From assembly GCF_003149455.1 (NCBI RefSeq), contig NZ_QFFK01000010.1:62001-126000 (forward strand): a DNA stretch of 64,000 nucleotides, written 5' to 3'. Source of the DNA: Chitinophaga deserti (GTDB lineage Bacteria; Bacteroidota; Bacteroidia; Chitinophagales; Chitinophagaceae). The notes beneath the pieces were generated by a model. It made no database searches. It had not been told where the DNA came from and was given only the letters and a program-made list of their open reading frames with translations. Position numbers and translations under genes: made by a program. Positions 16,501 through 23,184 of the stretch are shown piece by piece. Position 1 is the stretch's first letter; the number at the start of each line of letters is the position of its first letter.

Positions 16501-17826
16501 ATGAACTGGCAGTCCATGGCACCGGGCCTGCCCTTCGTATTCGGTAAGCAGCCCGATAAAGCATGGATGGACAACTTCGCGAAGAAAGGCCTCCTTTCTC
16601 CCGATACCCTGTTCAACATCCAGTTCCAGCAGCAGTTTACCCAGCGTCTCGATATTCAGGCACAACTGGAACCTATCCGCGACCTGCGCATCGATCTCAA
16701 CCTGACGCGCTCATTCTCTAAAACACATACCGAACTGTTCAAGGATACCATCGGCAACGGGATGTTCAACCACCTGAACCCTTACGATGCGGGTGGTTTC
16801 GAGATTACCTTCATCGCTATCAAAACGATGTTTGGCAAGATCAATACGGAAGACGGGGTATCCACAACATTCCGCAACTTCGAGAACTACCGTGCGGCGG
16901 TATCTGAGCGCCTAGGCAAACTGAACCCTTATAATAACAACGGTTCCGTTCCGCAATACGATCCGAAAGATCCGCAGTACCGTTATGGTTACGGCCGTTA
17001 TGCGCAGGATGTACTGGTGCCCGCGTTCCTGGCTGCCTATACAGGTACCACACCGGAAAACGCACCGCTGCTGAAGCACTCCAATTCCAACGTGCGTTCC
17101 AATCCGTTCAAGAACATTATTCCCCGGCCCAACTGGCGTATTACCTATAATGGTCTCAGCCGTATTAAACCGTTTGCCGACTTCCTGACCAACTTCACGC
17201 TTACCCATGCCTACACCGGCCTGCTGAGCATGAACTCGTACAATACGGCCCTCATGTATTACGATCCGCTGATCCTGGGGTATCCTGCTTTCCGTGATAC
17301 GGTTTCGGGTAACTACGTGCCTTACTTCCTGGTACCGAACCTCACCATCACCGAGCAGTTCGTACCACTGCTGGAAGCAGATATGACCTTCACTAACTCC
17401 CTGAACATCCGCATCGGCTTCCGCAGAAGCCGTACCCTCAGCCTTAGTCTTATCGACTACCAGCTGAGTGAAATGCGCTCCAGTGAGATTACTATTGGCG
17501 GCGGTTACCGCGTAAGAGGATTGCCTTTGCCTATCCGTATCGGTAAAGATGGCGGCAAGCGGCTGGAGAACGATCTTAACTTCCGGATGGATCTTAGCTT
17601 CCGCGACGATAAAACGGTGAACAACAGGCTGGATGCCGACATTGTGATACCCACCAGCGGACAGAAGGTGGTAAGTATTGCCCCCTCTATCGACTATGTG
17701 GTGAACAACCGTCTTAACATCAAATTCTTCTACGACAGAAGGCAAACCATCCCTGTGATTTCGACGGCTTACCCGATCACGAACACAAGGGGCGGTATTA
17801 CGCTACGCTTTATGCTGGCGCAATAG
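10582..17826 (+). CDS. sprA: Type IX secretion outer-membrane translocon SprA (Sov)
   Basis: SprA is the giant outer-membrane barrel through which type IX cargo leaves the cell; at 2414 residues it has the usual size. The only start that fits is TTG at 10582: an in-frame TAA lies nine bases upstream and the next ATG is past residue 120. The N-terminus is a signal peptide (MARSNYLGVLAVIGVVSLVIVESA). Recognisable family segments include TFGEFYRMQAAQSEREYW near residue 125, DIKPQGSLGLTFGYQGQ, the SGQVMIDDFEGTRSGYDLKF stretch in the middle and the ITNTRGGITLRFMLAQ C-terminal strand. The two type IX cargo proteins at 23185-27868 are likely clients. A strong terminator follows. Confidence 0.95.
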   Translation: MARSNYLGVLAVIGVVSLVIVESAARNRNSSGYSFNKNIAHAGIWNIDVTRPDTAAKPDTLKYPIRDRRGTAATDPVRNAIDLKDPANIQKNVEYDPASKEYIVTEKIGDRNYRQPTVMTFGEFYRMQAAQSEREYWQKRSGTIGNLNQRGMAPQLYYGDKLFDRVFGGTKVDIKPQGSLGLTFGYQGQNVKNPVLVERARKNGGFDFDIDINMNVTGKIGEKLKLITNYNTQSTFDFENQVKLEYTGYQDEIIKKIEAGNVSFPLSSSLIPGVQSLFGVKTQLQFGRLTVTSVLSNQKSQKQNMVLRGGNSVSDFIRRADEYEDNRHFLLAQFFRDTFNYAMSNLPVIRSQVYINRIEVWVTNKSGATTETRDIVGLMDLAEQDPHNPAIQALTSNKLPDRNTNDLYRNLISDPGARFTGTVVSRLLAMQLEPVQDFEKTFARKLDSTEYTLNRQIGFVSLQQQLQPDEVLAVAYQYTYNGRVYQVGEFSQDVPPDPKNSANQQILFLKMLKATSARPALPIWDLMMKNIYSTDAYQVNRADFKLDVLYKDPGTETRAPSEKRYLPDATGQYQGAPIITILNLDRLNNQNDPQPDGVFDYVEGYTIFPQNGKIMFPVLEPFGEGVRKAFGGDATLEKQYMYTTLYDSIKVIAQQFPNLNRYIMRGSYKSANASEIALNAYNIPRGSVTVTAGGQMLREDIDYLIDYNMGRIKIINGGVLSAGVPINVQFENNALFGQQVRNYMGTRLDYYVNDKLNLGGTIVRMSERPYYQKVNYGDDPIKNTVVGLDANYISEWRGLTRLLDRLPNFQTSRPAGINFTGEVARLFPGHSKLVNAPGSKSGQVMIDDFEGTRSGYDLKFPSTAWSLASTPRDATNASGSILFPEAELNDTLAYGKNRALLAWYIIEPTLQIPRSSNLPPGVGDASQSDPRTRLIYQKDVFPNRSTDFGQSQLSTLDLAYYPEEKGPYNMESSALQLQANGRLRNPKARWGGIMRAIDNSDFETANIEFIEFWLPDPFFDKPNSTGGSLYFNLGNVSEDVLKDSRKSFENGLPDPNRDRNKLDSTHWGRIPKFQQQITQAFDNDPAIRRYQDVGFDGLENGDEKNFHAPYLLSLAANFGTGSAAFQNVANDPSNDDYKWYRDKSYDDAKTDILGRYKRINGPDGNSPVSNDNSQFSNAATNYPESEDLNRDNTMNETEEYFQYRVDMTPNMQVGSNYVVDRFETKVQLPNGQMTDQVWYQFKVPVNQYDKKVGNIPDFKSIRFMRMFLTGFEDSVVLRFAKLDLVRNQWRRYLYELKPGDPIPVDQQTTFNVSAVNIEENAKRRPVPYVLPPGTLRQNTLSTNNTNILLNEQAISTQICNLQDGETRAMYKNIQLDLRQYNRLQMFIHAEAVSDPNSLKDGQLQAIIRVGSDFTENYYEYRIPMKLTQWGASRDLDIWPEANNLDLDLDRFAKLKQSRNNNGASPLVPYEEQDGTAIVAVVGNPSLGDVRNVMIGVTNPKDDGMPKCTEVWFNEMRLTGLDEKGGYAGLARMDIDLADLGTITVSGNMHTAGFGGIDQRVNDRFRDNFLQYDIAGNFDPGKLLPKHIGVTIPIYAGYSQTTSNPEYDPYDLDIKLKDKLALARNREHRDSIRRNAQDFTSIKSLNMTNVRKLSMGRTKNRLWDIENFDISYSYSQISRHNPVIQEDVLTRHRGGLGYTFNGQQKFVEPFKGFIKSKSPWLALLREFNFNYVPTLMSFRADVTRQFGATRMRNIGGGPFLLQETYDKFFRFDRYYSLKWDFSRNLSLDFNAVNNARIDEPDGRINTGSKKDSVRGNFFKGGRTTNYFHNANITYTLPTAKFPALNWTSVALSYGTEYRWIGASRLAMYLGNAIENSNQKTVAAEFKFNELYNKSKWLRKMNLSSSGGSEYVPPLMGNAPQGAKPEDKKAEEGQPSGVAKTLMRIAMMLKRVNVNYSENSGTRLPGYLDSTKLVGMNWQSMAPGLPFVFGKQPDKAWMDNFAKKGLLSPDTLFNIQFQQQFTQRLDIQAQLEPIRDLRIDLNLTRSFSKTHTELFKDTIGNGMFNHLNPYDAGGFEITFIAIKTMFGKINTEDGVSTTFRNFENYRAAVSERLGKLNPYNNNGSVPQYDPKDPQYRYGYGRYAQDVLVPAFLAAYTGTTPENAPLLKHSNSNVRSNPFKNIIPRPNWRITYNGLSRIKPFADFLTNFTLTHAYTGLLSMNSYNTALMYYDPLILGYPAFRDTVSGNYVPYFLVPNLTITEQFVPLLEADMTFTNSLNIRIGFRRSRTLSLSLIDYQLSEMRSSEITIGGGYRVRGLPLPIRIGKDGGKRLENDLNFRMDLSFRDDKTVNNRLDADIVIPTSGQKVVSIAPSIDYVVNNRLNIKFFYDRRQTIPVISTAYPITNTRGGITLRFMLAQ

Positions 17827-17852
17827 CAGCCTGCTGACTATAATTTTACCCG

Positions 17853-17887
17853 AACGGGGAAACCTTCATAAAGGTTTCCCCGTTTTT
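17853..17887 (+). terminator. Intrinsic terminator after sprA
   Basis: AACGGGGAAACCTT (17853-17866) pairs fully with AAGGTTTCCCCGTT (17871-17884) around a four-base loop, and a T-run follows. It lies 27 bases after the sprA stop. Confidence 0.95.
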
Positions 17888-17932
17888 GTTGGAAGATTGA
17901 TTTTAATCATTACGTGGTATAGTCTGAACGTT

Positions 17933-17940
17933 TACTTTTG
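17933..17940 (+). promoter_or_regulatory. Bacteroidota -7 promoter element before the Cys-rich small protein gene
   Basis: TACTTTTG matches TAnnTTTG exactly. It ends seven bases before the ATG at 17948, which leaves almost no leader on the mRNA. It also argues against an upstream in-frame start at 17897, which would lie before the promoter. Confidence 0.65.
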
Positions 17941-17947
17941 CATTGTT

Positions 17948-18307
17948 ATGAAGCAAATATTCGTCATAGTCATCCTTGGGGGGCTCTTGCTGCAATCGTT
18001 CAGCAAGGGGCTTCTGCTGGCGGAATTTGCGATGAATCAGGAGTATATTTCTCGTGTGCTCTGTGTCAATAAGGCGAAACCAAAGCTGAATTGTAACGGG
18101 CACTGCCTGCTCATGAAGAAGATGAATGCTGAGTCGAAGAAAGACAAAAGCGGCCAATCCGTGAGCGAGAAGTATGAGATCCTCATTTCCCAAACCGCCA
18201 CGCAGTTACTGCTGCGCCCCGAAAAGGCGGTACGCATCCGCCCTGCTTATCTGGCCGATGTTCCTTCCCGGCCTTTACATGCCGTATTCCACCCTCCACG
18301 GGCATAA
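17948..18307 (+). CDS. Small secreted or membrane-anchored Cys-rich protein
   Basis: I do not recognise this 119-residue protein by family name. It opens with a signal sequence or single membrane segment (MKQIFVIVILGGLLLQSFSK). A compact cysteine cluster follows at about residues 39-54 (VLCVNKAKPKLNCNGHCLLM), with three Cys and a His that could bind a metal. The remainder is basic and ends in a His/Pro-rich tail (PLHAVFHPPRA). It is the first gene of a set with a TonB-dependent receptor and a propeller lipoprotein that also has clustered cysteines, so a link to metal or small-ligand uptake is plausible. That is inference from motif and context only. Confidence 0.65.
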   Translation: MKQIFVIVILGGLLLQSFSKGLLLAEFAMNQEYISRVLCVNKAKPKLNCNGHCLLMKKMNAESKKDKSGQSVSEKYEILISQTATQLLLRPEKAVRIRPAYLADVPSRPLHAVFHPPRA

Positions 18308-18488
18308 CCCCTTTTTCATCATTCCTTTTAATTTTTACTGACGAATTGCAACGCCCGTCCTGCAAAAGGGACCGGGATTCCATCCACATGTATACGCCTG
18401 CCGTAGCCGGACAGCTGTGTGCGCATATTTGTGCCCGCACTCCGGCAACAGGTTAGCAGCACTTTGCGTATACATTAAAAGCCAGACA

Positions 18489-20777
18489 ATGCCTCGCTTG
18501 TTATATACCTTTTTATGTCTCATACTGGCTGTAACTACAGCCAGATCCCAGGAAAGGCTCCGGGGGCGGGTGATAGATGCCCTTACCCGCCAGGCCCTTC
18601 CCAACGTCACCGTTCAGGCGGGAGGCGCGGGCTGTACTACAGATGCTTCCGGGCGTTTTACCATGATGCGTCCTGCAAATACAGATTCCTTGAAAGCTTC
18701 CTGCATCGGGTACGCCAGCTGTTGCGTACAGGTAGCAGGTAACATTGAATACACCCTCGTACTGGAGCCCATGGCCGGTAAGCTGGGGGAGATCATCGTT
18801 TCCGCAGGAAGAATAAAGCAGTACCGGTCTGATGCACCCATTGCCATCAGTACCCTCAGCGCCCAAACCCTGAAAGAAACCAAAGCCACCTCGCTCGAAC
18901 AGGTGCTGAATAAAGTAAGCGGGGTGTATATGGCAGACCTCGGGAACGAACAGCATACCATGGCCATCCGCCAGCCCATCGGTTACAAAAGCCTCTTTTT
19001 GTATATGGAAGACGGGCTGCCCATCCGTACCGTGGGCGATTTTAACCATAACGCCCTCATCGAGATCAATATGGCTGCACTGCAGCGGATAGAAGTGATC
19101 CGTGGACCGGCCTCTTCCCTCTATGGCAGTGAAGCTGTGGGAGGTGCCGTTAATTTTCTTACTGCCAATCCAACTTCCGTTACCACCGGTAAAATACAGG
19201 CCGAAATGAGTGACGGGGGATATAAGCGTACGGATTTCAATGTGTCGGGCACCAAAGGGAAACTGGGCGTCTGGGCAGGGGGGTATTATGCTGATCAGCG
19301 GAATGGCCGGATAGAGCATAGTGATTTCCATAAACTGGCCCTTACGCTCAAAACACAATACCGCTTCAGTGACCGTTCAGTATGGACGAACACTGCTTCT
19401 TTCGTGGATTACAAAACGGATCAGACAGGAGGGGTAGACAGTGCCAATTTCTACTCGCGCAACTACAAAAGCATGCACACGTTCTCCTACCGTTTGGTGA
19501 AAGCCTTCCGCTTCCGGAGCACGCTGGAGCAACAATGGAGCGACCGTGACCAAACCAGTTTCTCTGTTTTCTACCGGCACAACGAAATAGGGCAGAACCC
19601 ATTCTATGCAATTAAAACTACCAGTAATCCCCTTAAAGCCAGGGGCGAAATCAACAGCGATGCTTTCCAGAGTGCGGGGCTGCTCGTGCAGCATAAAAAG
19701 CAGTTTGGCTGGAAAGGGGCTTCTGTAACTGCGGGCCTTAGTGTGGATTATAGTCCTGCTACATACTACGCGCAGTTTATTGATGTAGACCGTAATGCGG
19801 ATGGTTATTTCACCGGTTTCACCAAGACTGATTCCGTACTTACGGATTATAAAGTAGACCTCGTGAACACCGCGCTCTACGTACAGGGGGAAATGAGTCC
19901 TGTGAAAAACATGAAAGTGATTGCCGCTTTGCGGTACGACAGGATGGATTACAAGTTTGATAATTATCTTCCACCTTCCGCCTTCACCGGCTCGCCTGAT
20001 GAAACGAACAACTTCCAGGCATGGACGCCGAAGCTGGGGCTTACTTATGACTTCGGTAAGAACCGTGGACTGTATGCTAATTACAGTGTAGGCTTTGCCC
20101 CGCCCAATATTTCAGAATTATACCGCGGTGTGAAAGTGCCCACGCTGCGCCCTGCTACCTACCGCAACTATGAGATCGGCGGGTGGATGGCATTTGCCGG
20201 ACAGAAAGGGCATGCCGAAGCCAGTATTTACCGCATGGATGGCACCAATGAGATCATCAGTGTGCGGTTGGCGGATAACTCCAGTGAAAACCGTAATGCC
20301 GGTAAAACGAAGCATGCCGGGGTAGAGTGGAGCGTGCGTTATGAAGTATTGCCATCATTACAGATCCGCACAGGCGGTACCTATGCAAAGCATGATTTCG
20401 TGCAGTTCGAAGACAAGGGTAAGTTCTACAACGGTAACCGGATGAACACTGCTCCGGAATGGATCACCAATACAGAAGCCACCTGGAAGCCTTCCTTCCT
20501 CAGTGGCCTTCGGCTGGGGCTGGAATGGCAGCATGTGGGCAGCTATTTCATGGACCCCGCTAATACAGAAAGCTACGGCGGGTATGAGCTCTTTAACGCG
20601 AGGGCCGGTTACCAGCTGGGCGCTTTCGAATGCTGGGTAAACTGCCGCAACCTTGCCGATGTTACATATGCCACCACTGCAGAGAAAAGTGCTTTTGGGA
20701 AAAGCTACCGCCCCGGTCCGCAGCGGACCTTCAACTTCGGCGTGGCTTATACTTTCACCGCGAAACATAAATCATGA
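18489..20777 (+). CDS. TonB-dependent outer-membrane receptor with carboxypeptidase-like regulatory domain
   Basis: This receptor of about 762 residues should import a ligand across the outer membrane using TonB energy. The signal peptide (MPRLLYTFLCLILAVTTARS) precedes a CarboxypepD_reg-like domain (about residues 22-95, starting LRGRVIDALTRQALPNVTV), as is common in Bacteroidota. The plug follows (about 95-225, with IEVIRGPASSLYGSEAVGGAVNF). The rest is a 22-strand barrel ending in RTFNFGVAYTFTAK. There is no SusD partner, so it is not a typical glycan receptor. It overlaps the next gene by four bases. The ligand is unknown; the Cys-rich neighbours hint at a metal or metal complex. Confidence 0.92.
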   Translation: MPRLLYTFLCLILAVTTARSQERLRGRVIDALTRQALPNVTVQAGGAGCTTDASGRFTMMRPANTDSLKASCIGYASCCVQVAGNIEYTLVLEPMAGKLGEIIVSAGRIKQYRSDAPIAISTLSAQTLKETKATSLEQVLNKVSGVYMADLGNEQHTMAIRQPIGYKSLFLYMEDGLPIRTVGDFNHNALIEINMAALQRIEVIRGPASSLYGSEAVGGAVNFLTANPTSVTTGKIQAEMSDGGYKRTDFNVSGTKGKLGVWAGGYYADQRNGRIEHSDFHKLALTLKTQYRFSDRSVWTNTASFVDYKTDQTGGVDSANFYSRNYKSMHTFSYRLVKAFRFRSTLEQQWSDRDQTSFSVFYRHNEIGQNPFYAIKTTSNPLKARGEINSDAFQSAGLLVQHKKQFGWKGASVTAGLSVDYSPATYYAQFIDVDRNADGYFTGFTKTDSVLTDYKVDLVNTALYVQGEMSPVKNMKVIAALRYDRMDYKFDNYLPPSAFTGSPDETNNFQAWTPKLGLTYDFGKNRGLYANYSVGFAPPNISELYRGVKVPTLRPATYRNYEIGGWMAFAGQKGHAEASIYRMDGTNEIISVRLADNSSENRNAGKTKHAGVEWSVRYEVLPSLQIRTGGTYAKHDFVQFEDKGKFYNGNRMNTAPEWITNTEATWKPSFLSGLRLGLEWQHVGSYFMDPANTESYGGYELFNARAGYQLGAFECWVNCRNLADVTYATTAEKSAFGKSYRPGPQRTFNFGVAYTFTAKHKS

Positions 20778-21988
20778 TGCGCCTGCTTTTACTTGTAATA
20801 GCCGTAGGGGTGTTGGCTGCCTGCGGTAAGAAAGGGAAGGATTTCACTACCGGGCCGGAGTGCATCCTTTCCGATACCACTAAGCTGGCATCATGCACCC
20901 ATATTTCTCAGGATGCATCCGGCAGGCTGGTGGTAAGCTGGGTAGAACAGGTGCCGGGTAGTGAAACGGGAACCCTCTGGTACGCAGTGTCTGACGATGG
21001 AGGTGAGCATTTTGGTAAGCCGGTATCGGTAACAACCGCCACGGGCATCTCTCCCCAGCCGGAGAATATGCCGAAGATTGTATTCCGGAAAAACGGGCAG
21101 GCCATTGCCATGTACGGGACGCGCAACCCCGATCCGCGCAATAAGTACGCCGGCAAGGTTTGGTATGTGAGCTCGGCAGACGGGGGCTTGTCCTGGCAGC
21201 CTCCTGTTCCGCTCGTAACTGATACTGCAGGTTACGACCAGCGCTATTTCGATATGGCATTGCTGCCTTCGGGAAACGTGGCGGCTATATGGCTCGATAA
21301 CCGGAAGGATCATCAGCAGGAAGGCTCCACGCTTTACATCGCTACTACCGGGAAGGAGGGCTTTGAGCGGTCCCGCCCATTAGTGCAAACGGTTTGCCAG
21401 TGCTGCCGCACTTCGCTTTATACCGATGCACAGGGAGGCCTCCATGCCGCCTTCCGCGATATCATCAATGATACTATCCGCGATATGGTGCATATATATT
21501 CGAAAGATGGCGGTGAAACCTTTACACAGCCGGTGCGCATCAGTGCGGATAACTGGGCTGTGAACGGCTGCCCTCATACCGGGCCCACGATGGTAAGTAA
21601 TGGCAACGGGCTGCATTTTGCCTGGTTTACCATGGGAGGGGGCCAGGGTGTTTTCTACGGTAAATCCATCAACAACGGGATTACCTTCTCACCAAGGGAA
21701 AGCATCAGTGCCAAACCTACGGCCAAACACCCCCAGCTGGCAGCTACATCCAGCGGTGAGTTACTGCTCGCCTGGGATGAACCGGCAGATACCGTTACGA
21801 ACCGGATCGGTTTTGTAAGGAAGGCACCCGGTGGAGAAACACTGGCATCAGTCTTCCTGACCGGAGAAGGCGAGCAATCGGTTTTCCCGGTGCTGCGCCC
21901 CGTGGCAGAAAAGGCTACGCTGGTAGCTTACCGTAAAAGAGTGGGAGACAGGGAGATGATTGTGGCCAGGCGGGTAAGCTGGAATTAG
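20774..21988 (+). CDS. Asp-box beta-propeller lipoprotein (sialidase-like fold)
   Basis: This 404-residue protein carries a lipoprotein signal (hydrophobic core, lipobox VLAAC with Cys at about residue 17). Several Asp-box motifs mark a beta-propeller: SDDGGEHF, SADGGLSW, SKDGGETF and SINNGITF. It may be annotated as an exo-alpha-sialidase, but I see no arginine triad evidence for sialidase catalysis. Two cysteine-rich spots stand out: TVCQCCRTSLY near residue 210 and NGCPHTGPTM near 255, which could hold a metal in the propeller. The ATGA overlap with the TonB receptor gene shows translational coupling, so the two surface proteins probably act together. The function is unproven. Confidence 0.85.
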   Translation: MMRLLLLVIAVGVLAACGKKGKDFTTGPECILSDTTKLASCTHISQDASGRLVVSWVEQVPGSETGTLWYAVSDDGGEHFGKPVSVTTATGISPQPENMPKIVFRKNGQAIAMYGTRNPDPRNKYAGKVWYVSSADGGLSWQPPVPLVTDTAGYDQRYFDMALLPSGNVAAIWLDNRKDHQQEGSTLYIATTGKEGFERSRPLVQTVCQCCRTSLYTDAQGGLHAAFRDIINDTIRDMVHIYSKDGGETFTQPVRISADNWAVNGCPHTGPTMVSNGNGLHFAWFTMGGGQGVFYGKSINNGITFSPRESISAKPTAKHPQLAATSSGELLLAWDEPADTVTNRIGFVRKAPGGETLASVFLTGEGEQSVFPVLRPVAEKATLVAYRKRVGDREMIVARRVSWN

Positions 21989-22016
21989 ATAATTAACGGG
22001 ATGAATAACAGCTAAG

Positions 22017-22054
22017 AAAAAGGGCTGTCTCAATTGAATGAGACAGCCCTTTTT
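22017..22054. terminator. Bidirectional intrinsic terminator
   Basis: A sixteen-pair stem (22017-22032 with 22039-22054, core GGGCTGTCTCA) has a six-base loop and A- and T-runs on its two sides. It ends the propeller operon on the plus strand and the small 47-residue gene on the minus strand. Confidence 0.93.
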
Positions 22055-22074
22055 GAATGCAATTTGTTTGTTGG

Positions 22075-22218
22075 TTAGTTGTAGCCCAGCGACCATTGCT
22101 TCTCAGCTTTCCAGCTTTGACGCATGGCCCAGCGGCCGTAATTGTTTCTGCGGGAACTATCATAATAAGCCCCCAGAAACTCTTTACATCTAGGATAGTA
22201 CAGTCTGATGATGTACAT
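22075..22218 (-). CDS. Putative 47-residue small protein
   Basis: A short open frame on the minus strand encodes a basic, aromatic 47-residue peptide. It starts MYIIRLYYPRCKEF, has YYDSSRRNNYGRWAMRQSW in the middle and ends EKQWSLGYN. An in-frame ATG six codons upstream (at 22236) is an alternative start. It ends 20 bases before a strong terminator in the right orientation. A match to the promoter core, TATATTTG on the minus strand at 22360-22367, lies upstream. The composition (many Tyr, Trp, Arg) does not look random. I do not recognise it; it could be a small regulator or a nucleic-acid-binding peptide. Confidence 0.45.
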   Translation of the reverse strand: MYIIRLYYPRCKEFLGAYYDSSRRNNYGRWAMRQSWKAEKQWSLGYN

Positions 22219-22275
22219 AGTAACAAATGTTAGCATAGGGATATGGTTATAGGATTTACAATAGGCTCATCCGGG

Positions 22276-22298
22276 CATCCGGCCCTTTTGACCGGATG
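22276..22298. other. Hairpin in the leader region of the small minus-strand gene
   Basis: CATCCGG (22276-22282) and CCGGATG (22292-22298) form a seven-pair stem. It lies between the candidate promoter at 22360-22367 and the small gene starting at 22218 or 22236, so the predicted transcript would carry it in a leader of about 120 bases. The rest of the 22219-22410 gap shows no gene. Confidence 0.3.
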
Positions 22299-22359
22299 GT
22301 ACTTTTTCTGTTATTCGCTCGTCTGTAAGTGGTATTTAGAAAGGCGTTTATAAGGATTT

Positions 22360-22367
22360 CAAATATA
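22360..22367 (-). promoter_or_regulatory. Candidate -7 promoter element upstream of the small minus-strand gene
   Basis: On the minus strand this reads TATATTTG, an exact match to TAnnTTTG. It lies between the SDR gene and the 47-residue gene and points toward the latter. The region is AT-rich, so a chance match is possible. Confidence 0.4.
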
Positions 22368-22410
22368 ATAAGTATTCGTTAAATGTATAATAACACTAAT
22401 GTGTAATTTT

Positions 22411-23184
22411 TCAACGGAAGGTATAATAAGCATTCGCCTGCGCCGTTGCTGTTACCACCAGGTCGTTAATACACACATGGGGTGGCAGGGAGCAGCAGTA
22501 CCAAACCACGTCTGCCACATCTTCCGCCTTTAGGGGCTGAAAGCCGGTATATACATCTTTGGCTTTGGCGGCATCGCCCTTGAAGCGTACGATGGAGAAT
22601 TCGGTATCTGCCGCGCCGGGGTGTACGGCGGTCACTTTAATACCGTAAGGCAGCAGATCGATCCGCATGCCTTGTGAGAGGGCATCTACGGCAGCCTTGG
22701 TGGCGCAGTATACATTCCCTTTCGCATACACCGTTTTGGCGGCTGTGGAGCCTATATTCACGATATGCCCGCTTTTTCTTTCCTTCATCCAGGGGATGAC
22801 GGTACGGCTCACATACAGGAGGCCTTTCACATTGGTGTCTATCATCGTATCCCAGTCGTCGGTATTGCCTTCATCGATGGTAGAAAGGTCGAGGGCGAGG
22901 CCGGCATTGTTCACCAGTACATCTATCTGCCGCCATGCTTCAGGGAGGCTATCCAGTGCCGTGGTTGCCGCTTCTTTCGAGCGTACATCGAACGTAAGGG
23001 CGATGGTGGCGGTTCCGAAATCCTGTTTTAGCTTTTCCTGTAAGGCGGTCAGTCTTTCCGATCTCCTGCCTGTGAGAATCAGCTGGTAGCCTTCCCGTGC
23101 AAAACGTTCGGCACAGGCTTCTCCGAATCCGGCAGTAGCACCGGTAATAAGGGCGATTTTTCCAGTCTTCATGTTTGATACCAT
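22411..23184 (-). CDS. Short-chain dehydrogenase/reductase (YdfG-like)
   Basis: This 257-residue (or 253-residue) NAD(P)-dependent oxidoreductase has the classical SDR fold. The cofactor motif is TGATAGFG near the N-terminus, followed by TGRR, which suggests NADP preference. NNAG, the catalytic Ser region (NIGSTAAK) and YCATK (Tyr-xxx-Lys) are present, and HPGAADTEF follows. It most resembles the 3-hydroxy acid dehydrogenase (YdfG) branch. The ATG at 23184 directly abuts the stop of the upstream cargo gene; the ATG at 23172 gives the more usual N-terminus MKTGKIALITG. The substrate is not known. Confidence 0.9.
   Translation of the reverse strand: MVSNMKTGKIALITGATAGFGEACAERFAREGYQLILTGRRSERLTALQEKLKQDFGTATIALTFDVRSKEAATTALDSLPEAWRQIDVLVNNAGLALDLSTIDEGNTDDWDTMIDTNVKGLLYVSRTVIPWMKERKSGHIVNIGSTAAKTVYAKGNVYCATKAAVDALSQGMRIDLLPYGIKVTAVHPGAADTEFSIVRFKGDAAKAKDVYTGFQPLKAEDVADVVWYCCSLPPHVCINDLVVTATAQANAYYTFR

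Noticed and set aside
20774..21988. True sialidase
   Set aside because: Asp-boxes are present but the catalytic arginine triad and nucleophile are not evident, and clustered cysteines suggest another use of the propeller.
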